A stretch of DNA of 64,000 nucleotides from assembly GCF_002554705.1 (NCBI RefSeq), contig NZ_PDEP01000003.1:186001-250000 (forward strand), given 5' to 3'. Shown one piece after another: positions 26,590-36,212 of the stretch; position 1 is the stretch's first letter; the number at the start of each line of letters is the position of its first letter. The notes under the pieces were generated by a model. It did no database searches. It saw only the letters and a program-made list of their open reading frames with translations, and was not told where the DNA came from. This stretch comes from Longimonas halophila (lineage in GTDB: Bacteria > Bacteroidota > Rhodothermia > Rhodothermales > Salinibacteraceae). The position numbers and the translations under genes are program-made.

Positions 26590-29190
26590 TTAGCGCACCT
26601 GTGCAGGACGCGGGCAGGCCGCCCCTGCATCAGGCGACGGGGGCGCGTTGTCGGGACGCCGCGTCTCTAACTGATCGTCTGATGGAAAGCTTCGCTGCAG
26701 GATAGCCGCCGTCACGACTACAAGCGAGCTTACCGGCATGGCTACCGCCGCCACGAGCGGACCCACCCAGCCTGCCATGGCAATCGCACCGCCCGCCAGG
26801 TTGTACGCCAGCGAAAACAGCAGCGTGCCCTTTATGACGCGCATCACGTGGGCAGATCCGGCAAACAGCGCATCCAGCGGGGCCAGGCCCTGCTGCGTCA
26901 GAAACACATCGGCGGCCACCAGGCTGGGCGTAGCGCCGCCATCCACTGCGATGCCGATGTCGGCCTGTTGCAGCGCGCCCGCGTCGTTTACGCCGTCGCC
27001 CACCATGGCTACGGTATGGCCTTCATTGCGAAGCGATTCAACCGCAGCGCGCTTGTCAGCAGGCGACACGTGGCCGCGGGCATCGTCTTCGGGCAGGTTG
27101 AGTCGGTCGGCCACGTGCTGCACCACGCTCGGATGATCGCCCGAGAGGATGAGCACGCGGTGTCCGGCATCGCGCCAGGACTGCACGAGCGCGGGCACTT
27201 CGGGGCGCAGACGATCGCCCAAGGTGCACACCGCTCGCACTGTGCCATCTACGGCTACGGCGACCGGCGTATGCCCCTCGGTGGCCGCGCGGTGGACGGC
27301 ATCGCGGAGCCTGTCGGAGCAGGTGGCAGTGCTCTGTATCCAGTCGGGACGCCCTACGGTGACGCGGTGCGGCCCCACGCACCCGGTAATGCCGCGCCCG
27401 GCGGTTTCGTGGACCTCCGTCGTTGCGAGATTTGGGCGGTGCGCAGCCGAGTATGCTGCGGAGAGGGCCTGCGCTATTGGATGCGTGCTTTCGGCCTCCA
27501 AGATTGCTGCCAACCGAACGGCCCCGGCATCGCCTTCCGTATCCAACAAAGACATGGTGCCTTCGGTGAGCGTACCCGTTTTGTCGAGCACGATGGTATC
27601 GACCGTGGTGCACTGCTCCAGCGTGTGCTCGCTCTTGATGAAGATGCCGCGCTGGGCGGCCTGTCCGGTGGCTACGGCGAGCGCGAGGGGTGTGGCCATG
27701 CCGAGCGCGCACGGGCAGGTGATGACCAGCAGTGCTACGACGTGACGCGAGGCCTCTTCCGGCGCCCACATCAGCCAGAGCGCAGCCGTAATGACCGCCA
27801 GCGTAGCCACGCCGGCCACAAAGTAGCCCGTGAGGCGGTCGGCGATGTGAGCTACGCGAGCGGTGGTCGGGGCCTCCTCGCGCACCCACGCCAGGAGTTG
27901 CCCCATGGACGATGCCTCGCCCGTGGCGGTTACGCGCACGGTGAGCGGCGTGCTCAGGTTGGTCGCGCCGCCCGTCACCTCGTTGCCGGGGGATACGGGG
28001 GTCGGTTCGTGCTCGCCGGTGAGCACGGCGTTGTTGACGGAGGAGCGCCCCTCCACCACCACGCCATCGACGGGAAAGGCATCGCCGGGTCGCACGCGCA
28101 CGTGGTCGCCGGGGTCGAGCGTATCCACGCGTACGGCTTCGACTGTGCCGTCATCGCGCACCTGATGTGCCATGGTGGGCAGGAGCGAAAGCAGGCGGTC
28201 GCTGGCATCGCCCGCGAGGCGGCGGCTGCGCAGCTGGAGCCATCGGGCGGTGAGCACGGCGGCAATGAGCACGGTAATGGAGTCGAACCACACCTCGCCG
28301 CGTCCGCTCACGGTGCCCCACACGCTATCCAGAAAGCCGACCCAGATGCCGAGCGCGATGGGCACGTCCATATGCAGGTGGTGGGCGGTGCCTTGCTGCC
28401 ACGCCCACCGGATGCTCGACCACGCGCGCCGCACGAACTCGCTACCGCCGTACAGCACCGAGGGCACGGCCAGCGCCATGCTCACCCAGTGGGCCGCGGT
28501 GTTCATCGTGGAGTCGACCGCGTCGAGTCCGGCGTAGAGGGCAAAGGCCAGGAGCATCACATTGCCTGCGAGCGCCCAGCAGATGCCTACTTTGAGCAGC
28601 AGGCGCCGCTCCTCGCTGGTGCGGTCGTTCTGCTGATCGCCCCGCAGCGGATGCACGCGGTACCCGAACTGCGCAAGCCAGTCGGCCACATCGGGCAGGG
28701 CCACGGTGCCATCGCGCCACGCAAGATGCAGGCGGGCCCGGGGCAGGTCGAGGCGGGCATCGGTAATGCCCTCGAACGCTTCGGTCAGGCGCTCTACGAG
28801 CCACACGCAGGCGGCGCAGTGCACGCCATCCACAAAGAGCGTGAGGCGGCGTGTGCCGTCATCGCGGACGGGCGCGTGCTCTTCCAGGAAGTCATCGGTG
28901 CCCAACTCGGCGTAGACGAGGTCGTCGGCGGGTTGCTGGGCGGGCTGCGGCTTGCGCTCTTGACCGATGCCTGCGAGGCGATAGTAGGTGTCGTCCATGC
29001 CGGCGCTGTGCAGGGTATGATACACCGCCTGGCAGCCGGTGCAGCAGAAGGCAGGCGCATCGGGGGCCGCTTCGGGGTCGTACACCGGCGCTGTGCCCAC
29101 AGGCAGTCCGCAATGCGCACAGGCGGTATCAGGCGCCGGGGGTGCGGCCTGTGTATCTGGAACTGATGCAGGAGAGGTCGGAGCCGTCAT
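26590..29190 (-). CDS. ccoI: Copper-transporting P-type ATPase CcoI/FixI
   Basis: An 866-residue P1B ATPase. The N-terminus has an extra metal-binding part (CAHCGLP and FCCTGCQAVY) and a heavy-metal domain with GVHCAACVWLV. The membrane CPC motif is in ITCPCALGMATPLALAV, the phosphorylated Asp in DKTGTLTEG, and the hinge in MVGDGVNDAGAL. In cbb3-containing bacteria this pump supplies copper for the CuB centre of CcoN. The gene starts 9 bases behind the ccoH stop, so the two are cotranscribed. An R3 element follows directly. Confidence 0.95.
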   Translation of the reverse strand: MTAPTSPASVPDTQAAPPAPDTACAHCGLPVGTAPVYDPEAAPDAPAFCCTGCQAVYHTLHSAGMDDTYYRLAGIGQERKPQPAQQPADDLVYAELGTDDFLEEHAPVRDDGTRRLTLFVDGVHCAACVWLVERLTEAFEGITDARLDLPRARLHLAWRDGTVALPDVADWLAQFGYRVHPLRGDQQNDRTSEERRLLLKVGICWALAGNVMLLAFALYAGLDAVDSTMNTAAHWVSMALAVPSVLYGGSEFVRRAWSSIRWAWQQGTAHHLHMDVPIALGIWVGFLDSVWGTVSGRGEVWFDSITVLIAAVLTARWLQLRSRRLAGDASDRLLSLLPTMAHQVRDDGTVEAVRVDTLDPGDHVRVRPGDAFPVDGVVVEGRSSVNNAVLTGEHEPTPVSPGNEVTGGATNLSTPLTVRVTATGEASSMGQLLAWVREEAPTTARVAHIADRLTGYFVAGVATLAVITAALWLMWAPEEASRHVVALLVITCPCALGMATPLALAVATGQAAQRGIFIKSEHTLEQCTTVDTIVLDKTGTLTEGTMSLLDTEGDAGAVRLAAILEAESTHPIAQALSAAYSAAHRPNLATTEVHETAGRGITGCVGPHRVTVGRPDWIQSTATCSDRLRDAVHRAATEGHTPVAVAVDGTVRAVCTLGDRLRPEVPALVQSWRDAGHRVLILSGDHPSVVQHVADRLNLPEDDARGHVSPADKRAAVESLRNEGHTVAMVGDGVNDAGALQQADIGIAVDGGATPSLVAADVFLTQQGLAPLDALFAGSAHVMRVIKGTLLFSLAYNLAGGAIAMAGWVGPLVAAVAMPVSSLVVVTAAILQRSFPSDDQLETRRPDNAPPSPDAGAACPRPAQVR

Positions 29191-29198
29191 ATCCGCAC

Positions 29199-29669
29199 TT
29201 ATTGGCCGCGTTCGAAGCGTAGCGTATGCTCAATGCGCGTCCCTGCCACCGTGCCACGGACGGTCGCATCCCACAGCCCGTCGTTGAGTGTAGGCACGAC
29301 CTGTTCGTAGGTGCCCGAGTCTGCTTCGGTGAGCGGGGCCTCGAAGAACGGGTCTTCGTGGTGCGGCTGCCGCAGCGTGAGCGTGCCTTCGTTGATGGAC
29401 ACAGGCTCGTTGCGAGCGTTGTGAAGGGTGAGGTGGAGGCGCGGCGGCGTATCGGCGCTCCAGCGCACGTTGCTCTCCCAGTCGTCGGTTGTGTGGCGGG
29501 CGGCCGATCGGGCCTCCCATTGCGCCGTGGTTTCGCTGGCCACGCGGGCCACCCCGCCGTCTTTGTTGGCCTGGTAAAACGTGTAGGAGGCGGAGCTTAC
29601 GCCAATGCCCAGAATGAAAATGATGAAAGCAGGCCAGGCGATGTGCGGGGGCAGCGTAAAGCGTTGCAT
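29199..29669 (-). CDS. ccoH: cbb3 oxidase assembly protein CcoH/FixH
   Basis: A 156-residue protein from the ATG at 29669 (MQRFTLPPHIAW); upstream frame extension is not family-like. One N-terminal membrane helix (PAFIIFILGIGVSSA), then the FixH soluble domain with LTLHNARNEPV and TLNDGLWDATV. FixH/CcoH interacts with CcoN-O during oxidase assembly. The gene sits between ccoG (59 bases upstream) and ccoI (8 bases downstream) in the usual order. Confidence 0.9.
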   Translation of the reverse strand: MQRFTLPPHIAWPAFIIFILGIGVSSASYTFYQANKDGGVARVASETTAQWEARSAARHTTDDWESNVRWSADTPPRLHLTLHNARNEPVSINEGTLTLRQPHHEDPFFEAPLTEADSGTYEQVVPTLNDGLWDATVRGTVAGTRIEHTLRFERGQ

Positions 29670-29728
29670 GGGGGACACCAGGTAAGTACAGCAAAAGGAC
29701 GCACAAGGGAGGCAGAGACGCACGTGCC

Positions 29729-31180
29729 TTATGGGGCAGGGGCCGACTCCGCAGGAGCCGCTTGATTACTTGGGCTCAAAAGCGGAAATGGAATGCGTTT
29801 TTCCGTTCCATCATCGAACTGGAGCACAATGGTGATCTCACGTTCGTCGCGGAGCGCGTCGGGCGGGACGATGATCCAGGCTTCGGTGCGCTTCATTTCT
29901 TGGGGTGCCAGCACCGTCTCGCCGGTGCCTACCGGGTTGACTTGCACGTCGGGGATGCCCGTGGCCCCAATGCTGAAGCGGGCTTCGGTGGCGGTCTGGT
30001 TGCGCACCCGCACCCGCACACGGTTGGCAATACGGTCATCAGGCAACTCCATAAAAGGCTGACCTCCGGCCCGCGTCACATTGATGTCGTAAGCCGGTCG
30101 AGTCCACAGCAAGCCCACGAAGAACACCGTGAGTGCCAGCAACACACCGCTGTAAAGCAGCGTGCGGGGACGTGCAATCTTGGTCGGTTCGTCGTTGAGG
30201 GCTTTCTCGGAGGTGTACTTGATGAGCCCCGGCTCCCAGCCCATCTTATCCATAATGTCATCGCAGGCGTCGATGCACTGCGTGCAGGCCACACATTCCA
30301 TCTGCAATCCGTCGCGGATGTCAATGCCGGTCGGGCAGGTGCGCACACACGCCCCACAATCGATGCAGTCGCCAAGCTCCGAGCGGTCTTTGCCACGTCC
30401 GCGTGGCTCGCCCCGGTCTTCATCGTACGACACGATGAGCGAATCCGGATCAAGCAAAACCGACTGGAAGCGCGCATACGGGCACGCAATGGTGCACATC
30501 TGCTCGCGGAAGAACCCGAAGTCGTACAAGATGAGCCCGGTTGTGCCCGCCATCATGAGGAAGTAGCCCCAGTTCTCACGCGGGTCGCTCTGCATCCAGG
30601 TCAACAGGCGCTCCCACCCGACGAAGTAGGACACGAACGTGTGGGCCAGCACCAATGAGATGACAGCATAGACGCCCCACTTCGCGGTCTTGCGCCAGGC
30701 CTTGTCGTATGTGAGCGGGCCTTCGTCGCGGCGCTTGCGCACATGTTCGCTGCCCTCAATCCACCGCTCGATAGGCCGATACACGAACTCCAGGTAGACG
30801 GTCTGCGGACACCCCCACCCGCACCAGATGCGCCCCAGCACTGCAGAGATAAGAATGATGCTTACGAGCGTGCCCAGCAAGAAGCCAAGCAAGAGCAGCG
30901 TATCAGTCGGGTAGAAGGTGGTGCCAAAGAGCGTGAACTCACGCTCCATCAGATCCAGAAGCACGGCAGGCTTGCCGTTGATTTGGATCCACGGCAAGCT
31001 TACAAAGAACGCAATGAGTGCCCAGCCAATGGCCAGGCGCCACCAGTAGTAAAAGCCCTTGCTGGGCGTAGGGTACAGCCAGCGGCGGTCGCCCTCTTCG
31101 TCCATTGTAGAGAGCACCGCTTCGGGCGAGTCGAGAATACCTACGTCCTCGGCATCAATAAATTGATCGTTACGGGCCAT
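29729..31180 (-). CDS. ccoG: cbb3 oxidase accessory protein CcoG (ferredoxin-type)
   Basis: A 483-residue inner-membrane protein from the ATG at 31180 (MARNDQFIDAEDVG). Several membrane helices in the N-terminal half are interrupted by the conserved GRIWCGWGCPQTVYLEF. Two 4Fe-4S ferredoxin motifs follow: CIDCGACVRTCP and CVACTQCIDAC. The C-terminal Ig-like domain (about 385-480) is also typical. CcoG is thought to reduce copper during delivery to the oxidase. It lies between ccoP and ccoH. Confidence 0.95.
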   Translation of the reverse strand: MARNDQFIDAEDVGILDSPEAVLSTMDEEGDRRWLYPTPSKGFYYWWRLAIGWALIAFFVSLPWIQINGKPAVLLDLMEREFTLFGTTFYPTDTLLLLGFLLGTLVSIILISAVLGRIWCGWGCPQTVYLEFVYRPIERWIEGSEHVRKRRDEGPLTYDKAWRKTAKWGVYAVISLVLAHTFVSYFVGWERLLTWMQSDPRENWGYFLMMAGTTGLILYDFGFFREQMCTIACPYARFQSVLLDPDSLIVSYDEDRGEPRGRGKDRSELGDCIDCGACVRTCPTGIDIRDGLQMECVACTQCIDACDDIMDKMGWEPGLIKYTSEKALNDEPTKIARPRTLLYSGVLLALTVFFVGLLWTRPAYDINVTRAGGQPFMELPDDRIANRVRVRVRNQTATEARFSIGATGIPDVQVNPVGTGETVLAPQEMKRTEAWIIVPPDALRDEREITIVLQFDDGTEKRIPFPLLSPSNQAAPAESAPAP

Positions 31181-31249
31181 GATCTTAGGGGGTACTGCAT
31201 AGCGCGGCGAATACACGCGCTGAAACCAATGGGAACCGAAGGCTGCGTG

Positions 31250-31897
31250 TCATCCACCTTCGTAGGGGTCGCCTTCCGGCGCCTTAGCATCGGGCGGGTC
31301 AGTGCCTTCAATAGAGCGGATAAACGCGACCACCTGCGCGCGCTCTTCGGGCGAGAGCGTGCCTTCCCATGCCGGCATGCCCGCGGAGGCGACGCCGTCG
31401 GTGAGCACGTTGAAGAGATCCACGTTGCTGCCGCCGTGCAGGTAGTACTCATCAGTCAGGTTTGGGCCGATAATGCCCTGTCCCTGCTCACCATGACACG
31501 AGGCACACAGGCGCTGGTAGTTTTCCTCGCCTGCTGTGATGTGCTCATCTACGCCCACGTATTCAGAGATCGATGCTTCGGTCACCTCAAACGAGCCGCC
31601 TTGCTCCTCGGCGTATGCCTCGCGGATCATCTGGATCTCCTCTATGCCTGCGGCCAGGTCGTCTTCGTAGGTGTTGATCCAGTCGAAATAGGTGATGCCT
31701 ACAACGTATACGACCGAAAACGCGACGGTCGCCCACAGCATCCAGATCCACCAGCCGGGCATCGGGTTATCGTATTCCTGGATGCCATCGTAGTGATGGC
31801 CCTGAATGAGTTCATCGGAGGTACCGCCGTAGAGCACCGAGCCGTCGTCGGCGCCGGTGTTGGAGGAATCTGTACTGGAGGGGTCAGTGCGACTCAT
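31250..31897 (-). CDS. ccoP: Cytochrome cbb3 oxidase subunit CcoP (single haem c)
   Basis: A 215-residue subunit anchored by one helix (about 48-70) behind the conserved YDGIQEYDNPMPGWW. Only one haem-c site, CASCHG, is present, with its distal Met in SAGMPAWEG. Proteobacterial CcoP normally has two CxxCH sites; a mono-haem version occurs in several lineages. It receives electrons from cytochrome c and passes them to CcoO. Its ATG overlaps the ccoQ stop by 4 bases (ATGA at 31894-31897), so the two are translationally coupled. Confidence 0.93.
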   Translation of the reverse strand: MSRTDPSSTDSSNTGADDGSVLYGGTSDELIQGHHYDGIQEYDNPMPGWWIWMLWATVAFSVVYVVGITYFDWINTYEDDLAAGIEEIQMIREAYAEEQGGSFEVTEASISEYVGVDEHITAGEENYQRLCASCHGEQGQGIIGPNLTDEYYLHGGSNVDLFNVLTDGVASAGMPAWEGTLSPEERAQVVAFIRSIEGTDPPDAKAPEGDPYEGG

Positions 31898-32079
31898 GAG
31901 GAGGATCCGTTTTGGTGAGGCGGGGCATCGTCGAGCGGTATGTGCTTGGCGTGTTCACGAAACTCCTTTGGCATCCAGAAGGCGTACAGCACAATCATGC
32001 AAAAGGCGAACACGAAAGCCACCAGACCAATTTCGGCAAGGGGGCCGGTTTCAAGGGTGCGCAGGGCGTCTTTCCACAT
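31894..32079 (-). CDS. ccoQ: Cytochrome cbb3 oxidase small subunit CcoQ
   Basis: A 61-residue protein with one membrane helix (IGLVAFVFAFCMIVLYAFW) and a short charged tail containing PKEFREHAK, matching CcoQ/FixQ. It stabilises the core complex and helps CcoP association. It lies between ccoO (41 bases upstream) and ccoP (4-base overlap). Confidence 0.9.
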   Translation of the reverse strand: MWKDALRTLETGPLAEIGLVAFVFAFCMIVLYAFWMPKEFREHAKHIPLDDAPPHQNGSSS

Positions 32080-32120
32080 GGCGGCAGGGGGTCAGGAACA
32101 CAGGATGCGAAGGTCACAGA

Positions 32121-32861
32121 TCAGTTGGAGCCCGACGCGTTCGACGAGGCATCGCTTAGCTCGTTCTCGACATCGGGGGCGGCGTCGATGTCGGTACCCA
32201 GGCGTTGCAGGTAGGCCACGAGCGCTACGATCTGCTTCGACTCAAGATCTGCCGGACCGCCCTGCTGCTCAATTTCGCTTGCGATCTCGGCGGCCTGCTC
32301 TTCAGCCAGCTCGGTGGCTTGGGCAATCTCTTCGTCGGAGTAGGGCGTGCCCAGGGCTCGGAGCGCGCGCAGCTTGCGCGGCAGCACGTCGAGGTCGGCG
32401 TCTTTTTCGAGCATCCACGGGTAGGGCGGCATGATCGAGCCGGGACTGGTCGAGCGCGGGTCTTCCATGTGGCGCACGTGCCACAGGTGCGGGTATTTGC
32501 CCCCTACACGGGCCAAGTCGGGGCCGGTGCGCTTCGAGCCCCACAGGAACGGGCGCTCGTAGACCGTTTCACCAGCACGCTGGTACTCGCCATAGCGCTC
32601 CAGTTCATGTCGGAAGGGACGCACGGCCTGCGAGTGGCAGCCCACGCATCCTTCCGAGATGTAGATGTCGCGTCCGGCCAGCTCAAGGGGCGTAAACGGC
32701 TCCACGGTTTCAATGCGCTCGGCGGCGTCATCGGCCAGCATGAGCGGCACAATCTCCACGAGCCCACCCACCAGGATCGCGATGGTCGTTAGCACAGTGA
32801 ACACGAGTGGCCACCCTTCGAGCGAGCGGTGCATCCCGTCTTTATCAATGAAGCGGCTCAT
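32121..32861 (-). CDS. ccoO: Cytochrome cbb3 oxidase subunit CcoO (mono-haem c)
   Basis: A 246-residue subunit with one N-terminal helix (about 16-43) and the haem-c motif GCVGCHSQ. The axial Met lies in SPGSIMPPYPWM. Conserved family strings GRDIYISEGC and RPFRHELERYGEY are present. CcoO transfers electrons from CcoP to the CcoN haem b centres. The gene begins 54 bases after ccoN. Confidence 0.95.
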   Translation of the reverse strand: MSRFIDKDGMHRSLEGWPLVFTVLTTIAILVGGLVEIVPLMLADDAAERIETVEPFTPLELAGRDIYISEGCVGCHSQAVRPFRHELERYGEYQRAGETVYERPFLWGSKRTGPDLARVGGKYPHLWHVRHMEDPRSTSPGSIMPPYPWMLEKDADLDVLPRKLRALRALGTPYSDEEIAQATELAEEQAAEIASEIEQQGGPADLESKQIVALVAYLQRLGTDIDAAPDVENELSDASSNASGSN

Positions 32862-32915
32862 AAAACAACCAGGGAAACGTCAGGGGGAGGAAGCAGGGCA
32901 GGGTCGTAGGGCCAG

Positions 32916-34562
32916 TTAGTCGTCGCCGGGCGTGGGCAGTTGCACACGCTTCGTGCCCGGGCGCGGGGCGTCGTCCTCGTCATCGTCGGCATCGCCCTGG
33001 TCACTGGCCTCGGCAGCCGACGTTTGGGAGGCCGGAGCAGCAGCGCCGTCACCTTCAGTCCCTGGCGCGCCGTCGCCGCTCATACCGGCCGTAACCGGCT
33101 TACGGGCAGCGATCTGGGCGGCGTCGGGGAGCGTATCAGGCGCATTGCGAATGGTCATCATAACGTTGACCACAAGCATCACCATGCCCGCCAGATAAAG
33201 GCTGCCGCCAATGAAGCGCGCCCAGTACATGGGGATGACCTGCACCACGGTTTCCATGAAGTCGGGATACATGAGGCGCCCGGCATCGTCGAAGGCGCGC
33301 CACATCAGACCCTGCGTAATGCCGGATACGTACATCGCGATGACATAGACCAGGATGCCGAGTGTGCCCACCCAGAAGTGCGCGTTGGCGAGCTTATCGC
33401 TCCAGAGCGGCGTGCGCCACAGGCGCGGCAAAAGCCAGTAGATCATGCCAAAGGTCATAAAGCCGTTCCACCCAAGCGCCCCCGAGTGCACATGCCCGAT
33501 CGTCCAGTCCGTATAGTGCGTAAGGGCATTTACGCTTTTCACCGAGAGCATGGGCCCCTCGAAGGTCGACATGCCATAGAAGGTGATACCCACCACGAAC
33601 ATCTTCAGCACCACGCTGTCGCGCAGCTTATGCCAGGCCCCGCGCAGCGTAAACAGCCCGTTGATCATACCGCCCCAGCTGGGCATCCACAGCATTACGC
33701 TAAAGACCATACCGACCGTAGCGGCCCATTCGGGCACGGCGGTGTAGATGAGGTGGTGCGGCCCGGCCCAGATGTAGATGAACACCAGGCTCCAGAAGTG
33801 CACAATGGAAAGTCGATACGAAAAGACCGGACGCTCAGCCGCCTTGGGCAAGAAATAGTACATCAGCCCCAGGAACGGCGTCGTCAGGAAGAAGGCCACC
33901 GCGTTGTGCCCATACCACCACTGCACCAGCGCGTCTTGCACGCCCGCATAGACGGGATAACTCTCAAACGCACCCACCGGAATCGCCAGGTTGTTGCCCA
34001 CATGCAGCACCGCAATGGTGACGATGGTGGCGATGTAGAACCAGAGCGCCACGTACATGTGCTTTACGCGCCGGTTCTTGAGCGTCGCGAAGAAGTTGAT
34101 GGCGAAGACGATCCACACCACTGCAATGGCAATGCTAATGGGCCACTCCAGCTCCGCGTACTCCTTGCTGGTCGTGTATCCCAGCGGAAGCGTAATTGCA
34201 GCGGATACGATGATGCCTTGCCATCCCCAGAAATGAAAGCGGCTCATCCAGTCGCTGTACATGCGCGTTTTACAGAGACGCTGCGTGGAGTAGTACACCG
34301 CAGCGAAAATGGCATTGCCTGCAAAGGCAAAGATCACCGCATTGGTATGCAGCGGACGCAAGCGCCCAAACGACAGATATTCGCCCAAATTGGCTTCGGG
34401 AAACGGAAGCTGCAAGGCCAAGAGCAGCCCCACCAGCATCCCAACGAGTCCCCATATAACCGTGGCCAGCACAAACAGCCGCGTGATCTGCTCGTCATAC
34501 GAGAAGACCTCCACATCGTCTTGGTGGACCCGGGGGGCCTGGGTGGTGGAAGAAGAAGGCAT
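32916..34562 (-). CDS. ccoN: Cytochrome cbb3 oxidase catalytic subunit CcoN
   Basis: A 548-residue haem-copper oxidase subunit from the ATG at 34562 (MPSSSTTQAP); upstream residues in frame are not family-like. Twelve-helix topology with haem and CuB histidines in RPLHTNAVIF, WYGHNAVAFFLT, WAGPHHLIY and DWTIGHVHSGALGW. It reduces oxygen to water with high affinity and pumps protons. The C-terminal tail (about 470-548) is long and acidic (Asp/Glu/Ala/Ser), fitting a salt-adapted cytosol. It is the first gene of the ccoNOQPGHI unit; the 312-base leader upstream should hold the promoter. Confidence 0.96.
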   Translation of the reverse strand: MPSSSTTQAPRVHQDDVEVFSYDEQITRLFVLATVIWGLVGMLVGLLLALQLPFPEANLGEYLSFGRLRPLHTNAVIFAFAGNAIFAAVYYSTQRLCKTRMYSDWMSRFHFWGWQGIIVSAAITLPLGYTTSKEYAELEWPISIAIAVVWIVFAINFFATLKNRRVKHMYVALWFYIATIVTIAVLHVGNNLAIPVGAFESYPVYAGVQDALVQWWYGHNAVAFFLTTPFLGLMYYFLPKAAERPVFSYRLSIVHFWSLVFIYIWAGPHHLIYTAVPEWAATVGMVFSVMLWMPSWGGMINGLFTLRGAWHKLRDSVVLKMFVVGITFYGMSTFEGPMLSVKSVNALTHYTDWTIGHVHSGALGWNGFMTFGMIYWLLPRLWRTPLWSDKLANAHFWVGTLGILVYVIAMYVSGITQGLMWRAFDDAGRLMYPDFMETVVQVIPMYWARFIGGSLYLAGMVMLVVNVMMTIRNAPDTLPDAAQIAARKPVTAGMSGDGAPGTEGDGAAAPASQTSAAEASDQGDADDDEDDAPRPGTKRVQLPTPGDD

Positions 34563-34874
34563 AAGACAAACCGAACAGGCTGATGATCGAGCGGCGGATG
34601 AGCGTCGGTACAAGGTGCATGGGCGCTGTCGCACTTAATGACAGACGAGCCGATGCGCCCGGTGTAATGCATCTGCACATGGCCGTGTGGGGGATCTCCC
34701 GACGGGCCAGGTGCTCTCGCTGTGGCGCTATATGCATATACAGAGTCGGTAACTTGTATTTCCCAATTTCGAACATAGAGGGTAGACTGTCAAGCGCGCT
34801 GGCTTTACTTTGTAGCATGGAGGCTGACCTCGGCATCTCCCGGCGCTGTGCGACAAACGTGTAGCAAGATTCCG
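34563..34874. other. Leader region of the cbb3 operon
   Basis: 312 bases between ccoN and the upstream UspA gene on the same strand. An AT-richer patch near 34720-34790 (TATATGCATATA, and TTGACA on the minus strand near 34791) is a plausible promoter area. No clear FNR-type TTGAT-N4-ATCAA box was found. Confidence 0.4.
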
Positions 34875-35801
34875 TTACGACGGTATGTTCTGCGCAGCCG
34901 CCTCGTGCGGCACGGTCTCTACAAGGCTGTGATCACGAGGACGCGTAAGAAGCATGGCACACGTTGTGCGGCGCAGCACGTTTTCAGTAAGCGTGCTCAA
35001 CGTATTGCTCCGCGTTGGATGGTGGGTGGCCGCCAGCACAATCAAGGGGACTGGGTATGAGCGGGCTACGCGGGTAATGGTACCCACCGGATCGCCCTGT
35101 TTAACATGCAGTTCGGTCGCCTCCTCTGCGTTGTACATCGGGTGCGTATAGCGATGATACCACGTACGTAGGCGGCGTGCTGCCACGCGCGGCGTAGCGG
35201 CGGCATCGTCAAGAGCCAGCATGTCGGCAGGTGTTAAAGCCACGTACTGGCGACGCGTGAGCACGTGCAGCACATCGAGGCGCGCCTTGGTGAAGCAGGC
35301 CATTGCTTCGGCATGGTGCAGCGTAGGCACCGCCTCCTCGCTTAAATCGGTCGGGGCCAGCACATGGGTAAACGACTCGCTCGCCGTCCGCCGGGGCAGC
35401 GTAAGCACAGCAGACGCAACACCTGCGATCATTGATTCGGCCCCCGGCACCGACAGAAGCGGACTCGGCGCGCCGCCGGTGGGCGGTGTAAGCACAACCA
35501 GATCAATGTCGTGATGCGCAACGTAGGCCTGCCACTCTGCAATGGTCAACCTGCTCTGTGACCACGCCTGCGTACGTAGGTCGAGCGCCGCCTCGGGAAG
35601 CACCGCCTGCACCTGTTCCTGCAGCAGGGCCTCTGGTGCCGCTTCGTTCGGAATCAAACGGTCTGCAGGTTCAGCCTGTGGCCACGGCGTAACATGCAGG
35701 GGGATGTCCAGGCGCTGCGCCCACCGCACAATCGGATGCAGCGCAGCAGGCACTGCCTGAACTGACGGAAGCGGGCACAAAATGGAACGAGGAGACCACA
35801 T
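34875..35801 (-). CDS. Tandem UspA universal stress protein
   Basis: A 308-residue protein with two Usp domains. The second (about 140-290) is clear: VLAPTDLSEEAVPTL, then VLHVLTR, and the ATP-loop-like LIVLAATHHPTRSNTLSTL with ENVLRRTTCAMLLTRP. The N-terminal domain is degenerate. Such proteins bind nucleotides and accumulate under energy or oxygen limitation. It is divergent from the haem-PAS kinase gene (411 bases apart) and lies upstream of the cbb3 operon, so coordinated regulation is likely; that is inference. Confidence 0.85.
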   Translation of the reverse strand: MWSPRSILCPLPSVQAVPAALHPIVRWAQRLDIPLHVTPWPQAEPADRLIPNEAAPEALLQEQVQAVLPEAALDLRTQAWSQSRLTIAEWQAYVAHHDIDLVVLTPPTGGAPSPLLSVPGAESMIAGVASAVLTLPRRTASESFTHVLAPTDLSEEAVPTLHHAEAMACFTKARLDVLHVLTRRQYVALTPADMLALDDAAATPRVAARRLRTWYHRYTHPMYNAEEATELHVKQGDPVGTITRVARSYPVPLIVLAATHHPTRSNTLSTLTENVLRRTTCAMLLTRPRDHSLVETVPHEAAAQNIPS

Positions 35802-36212
35802 AGCCGATCAGGAATAACCAACGAGCAACGAAACCAGCGGGCATCGCCCGCGGCGCTGTCTAACAGCGCCCTGCCGTACCTAACCATGCACGGTAGTCTT
35901 TAATTACGATATCAGCCCGCTTCATTGCTGTCAGCAGGTCTTGCACCTGACGTGTGGGGAAACTGTGAAGCCCCATGTCAGGAGCCCCCCCACAGCGGGA
36001 TCGGGGCTGGTCGTACGTGCATGTCGGTCTCTACGCGACAGCACATAGGGCGCACGTTTCGTTTCTTGATTGCCGTACTGGGGCGCCTCGTATTAAGCAT
36101 CTGTACCTGCTCCCCTGTAAACAAAATCCCTACGGGGCCCCGGTAAGTGCACGATGGCGCATGGTCGGCACATGAGCCTCGCCTCCATCTTGATGTTGTT
36201 TGCTTCTGCCTT
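35802..36212. promoter_or_regulatory. Divergent control region, UspA / sensor kinase
   Basis: 411 bases between divergent promoters. Visible structures include CAGGT-cttgc-ACCTG (about 35936-35950) and AGCCCC...GGGGCT spanning roughly 35970-36008, which could be operators or a 5' leader hairpin of the kinase mRNA. No gene is supported here. Confidence 0.4.

Noticed and set aside
26848..29166. 772-codon open frame opposite ccoI
   Set aside because: It is the antisense shadow of a well-supported P-type ATPase gene; in high-GC DNA long antisense frames are common. The predicted protein has no recognisable domain.
32940..34583. 547-codon open frame opposite ccoN
   Set aside because: Antisense of a highly conserved oxidase subunit; translation is His/Arg-rich and unlike any family.
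34563..34874. FNR box before ccoN
   Set aside because: I looked for TTGAT-N4-ATCAA and close variants and found none that is convincing.
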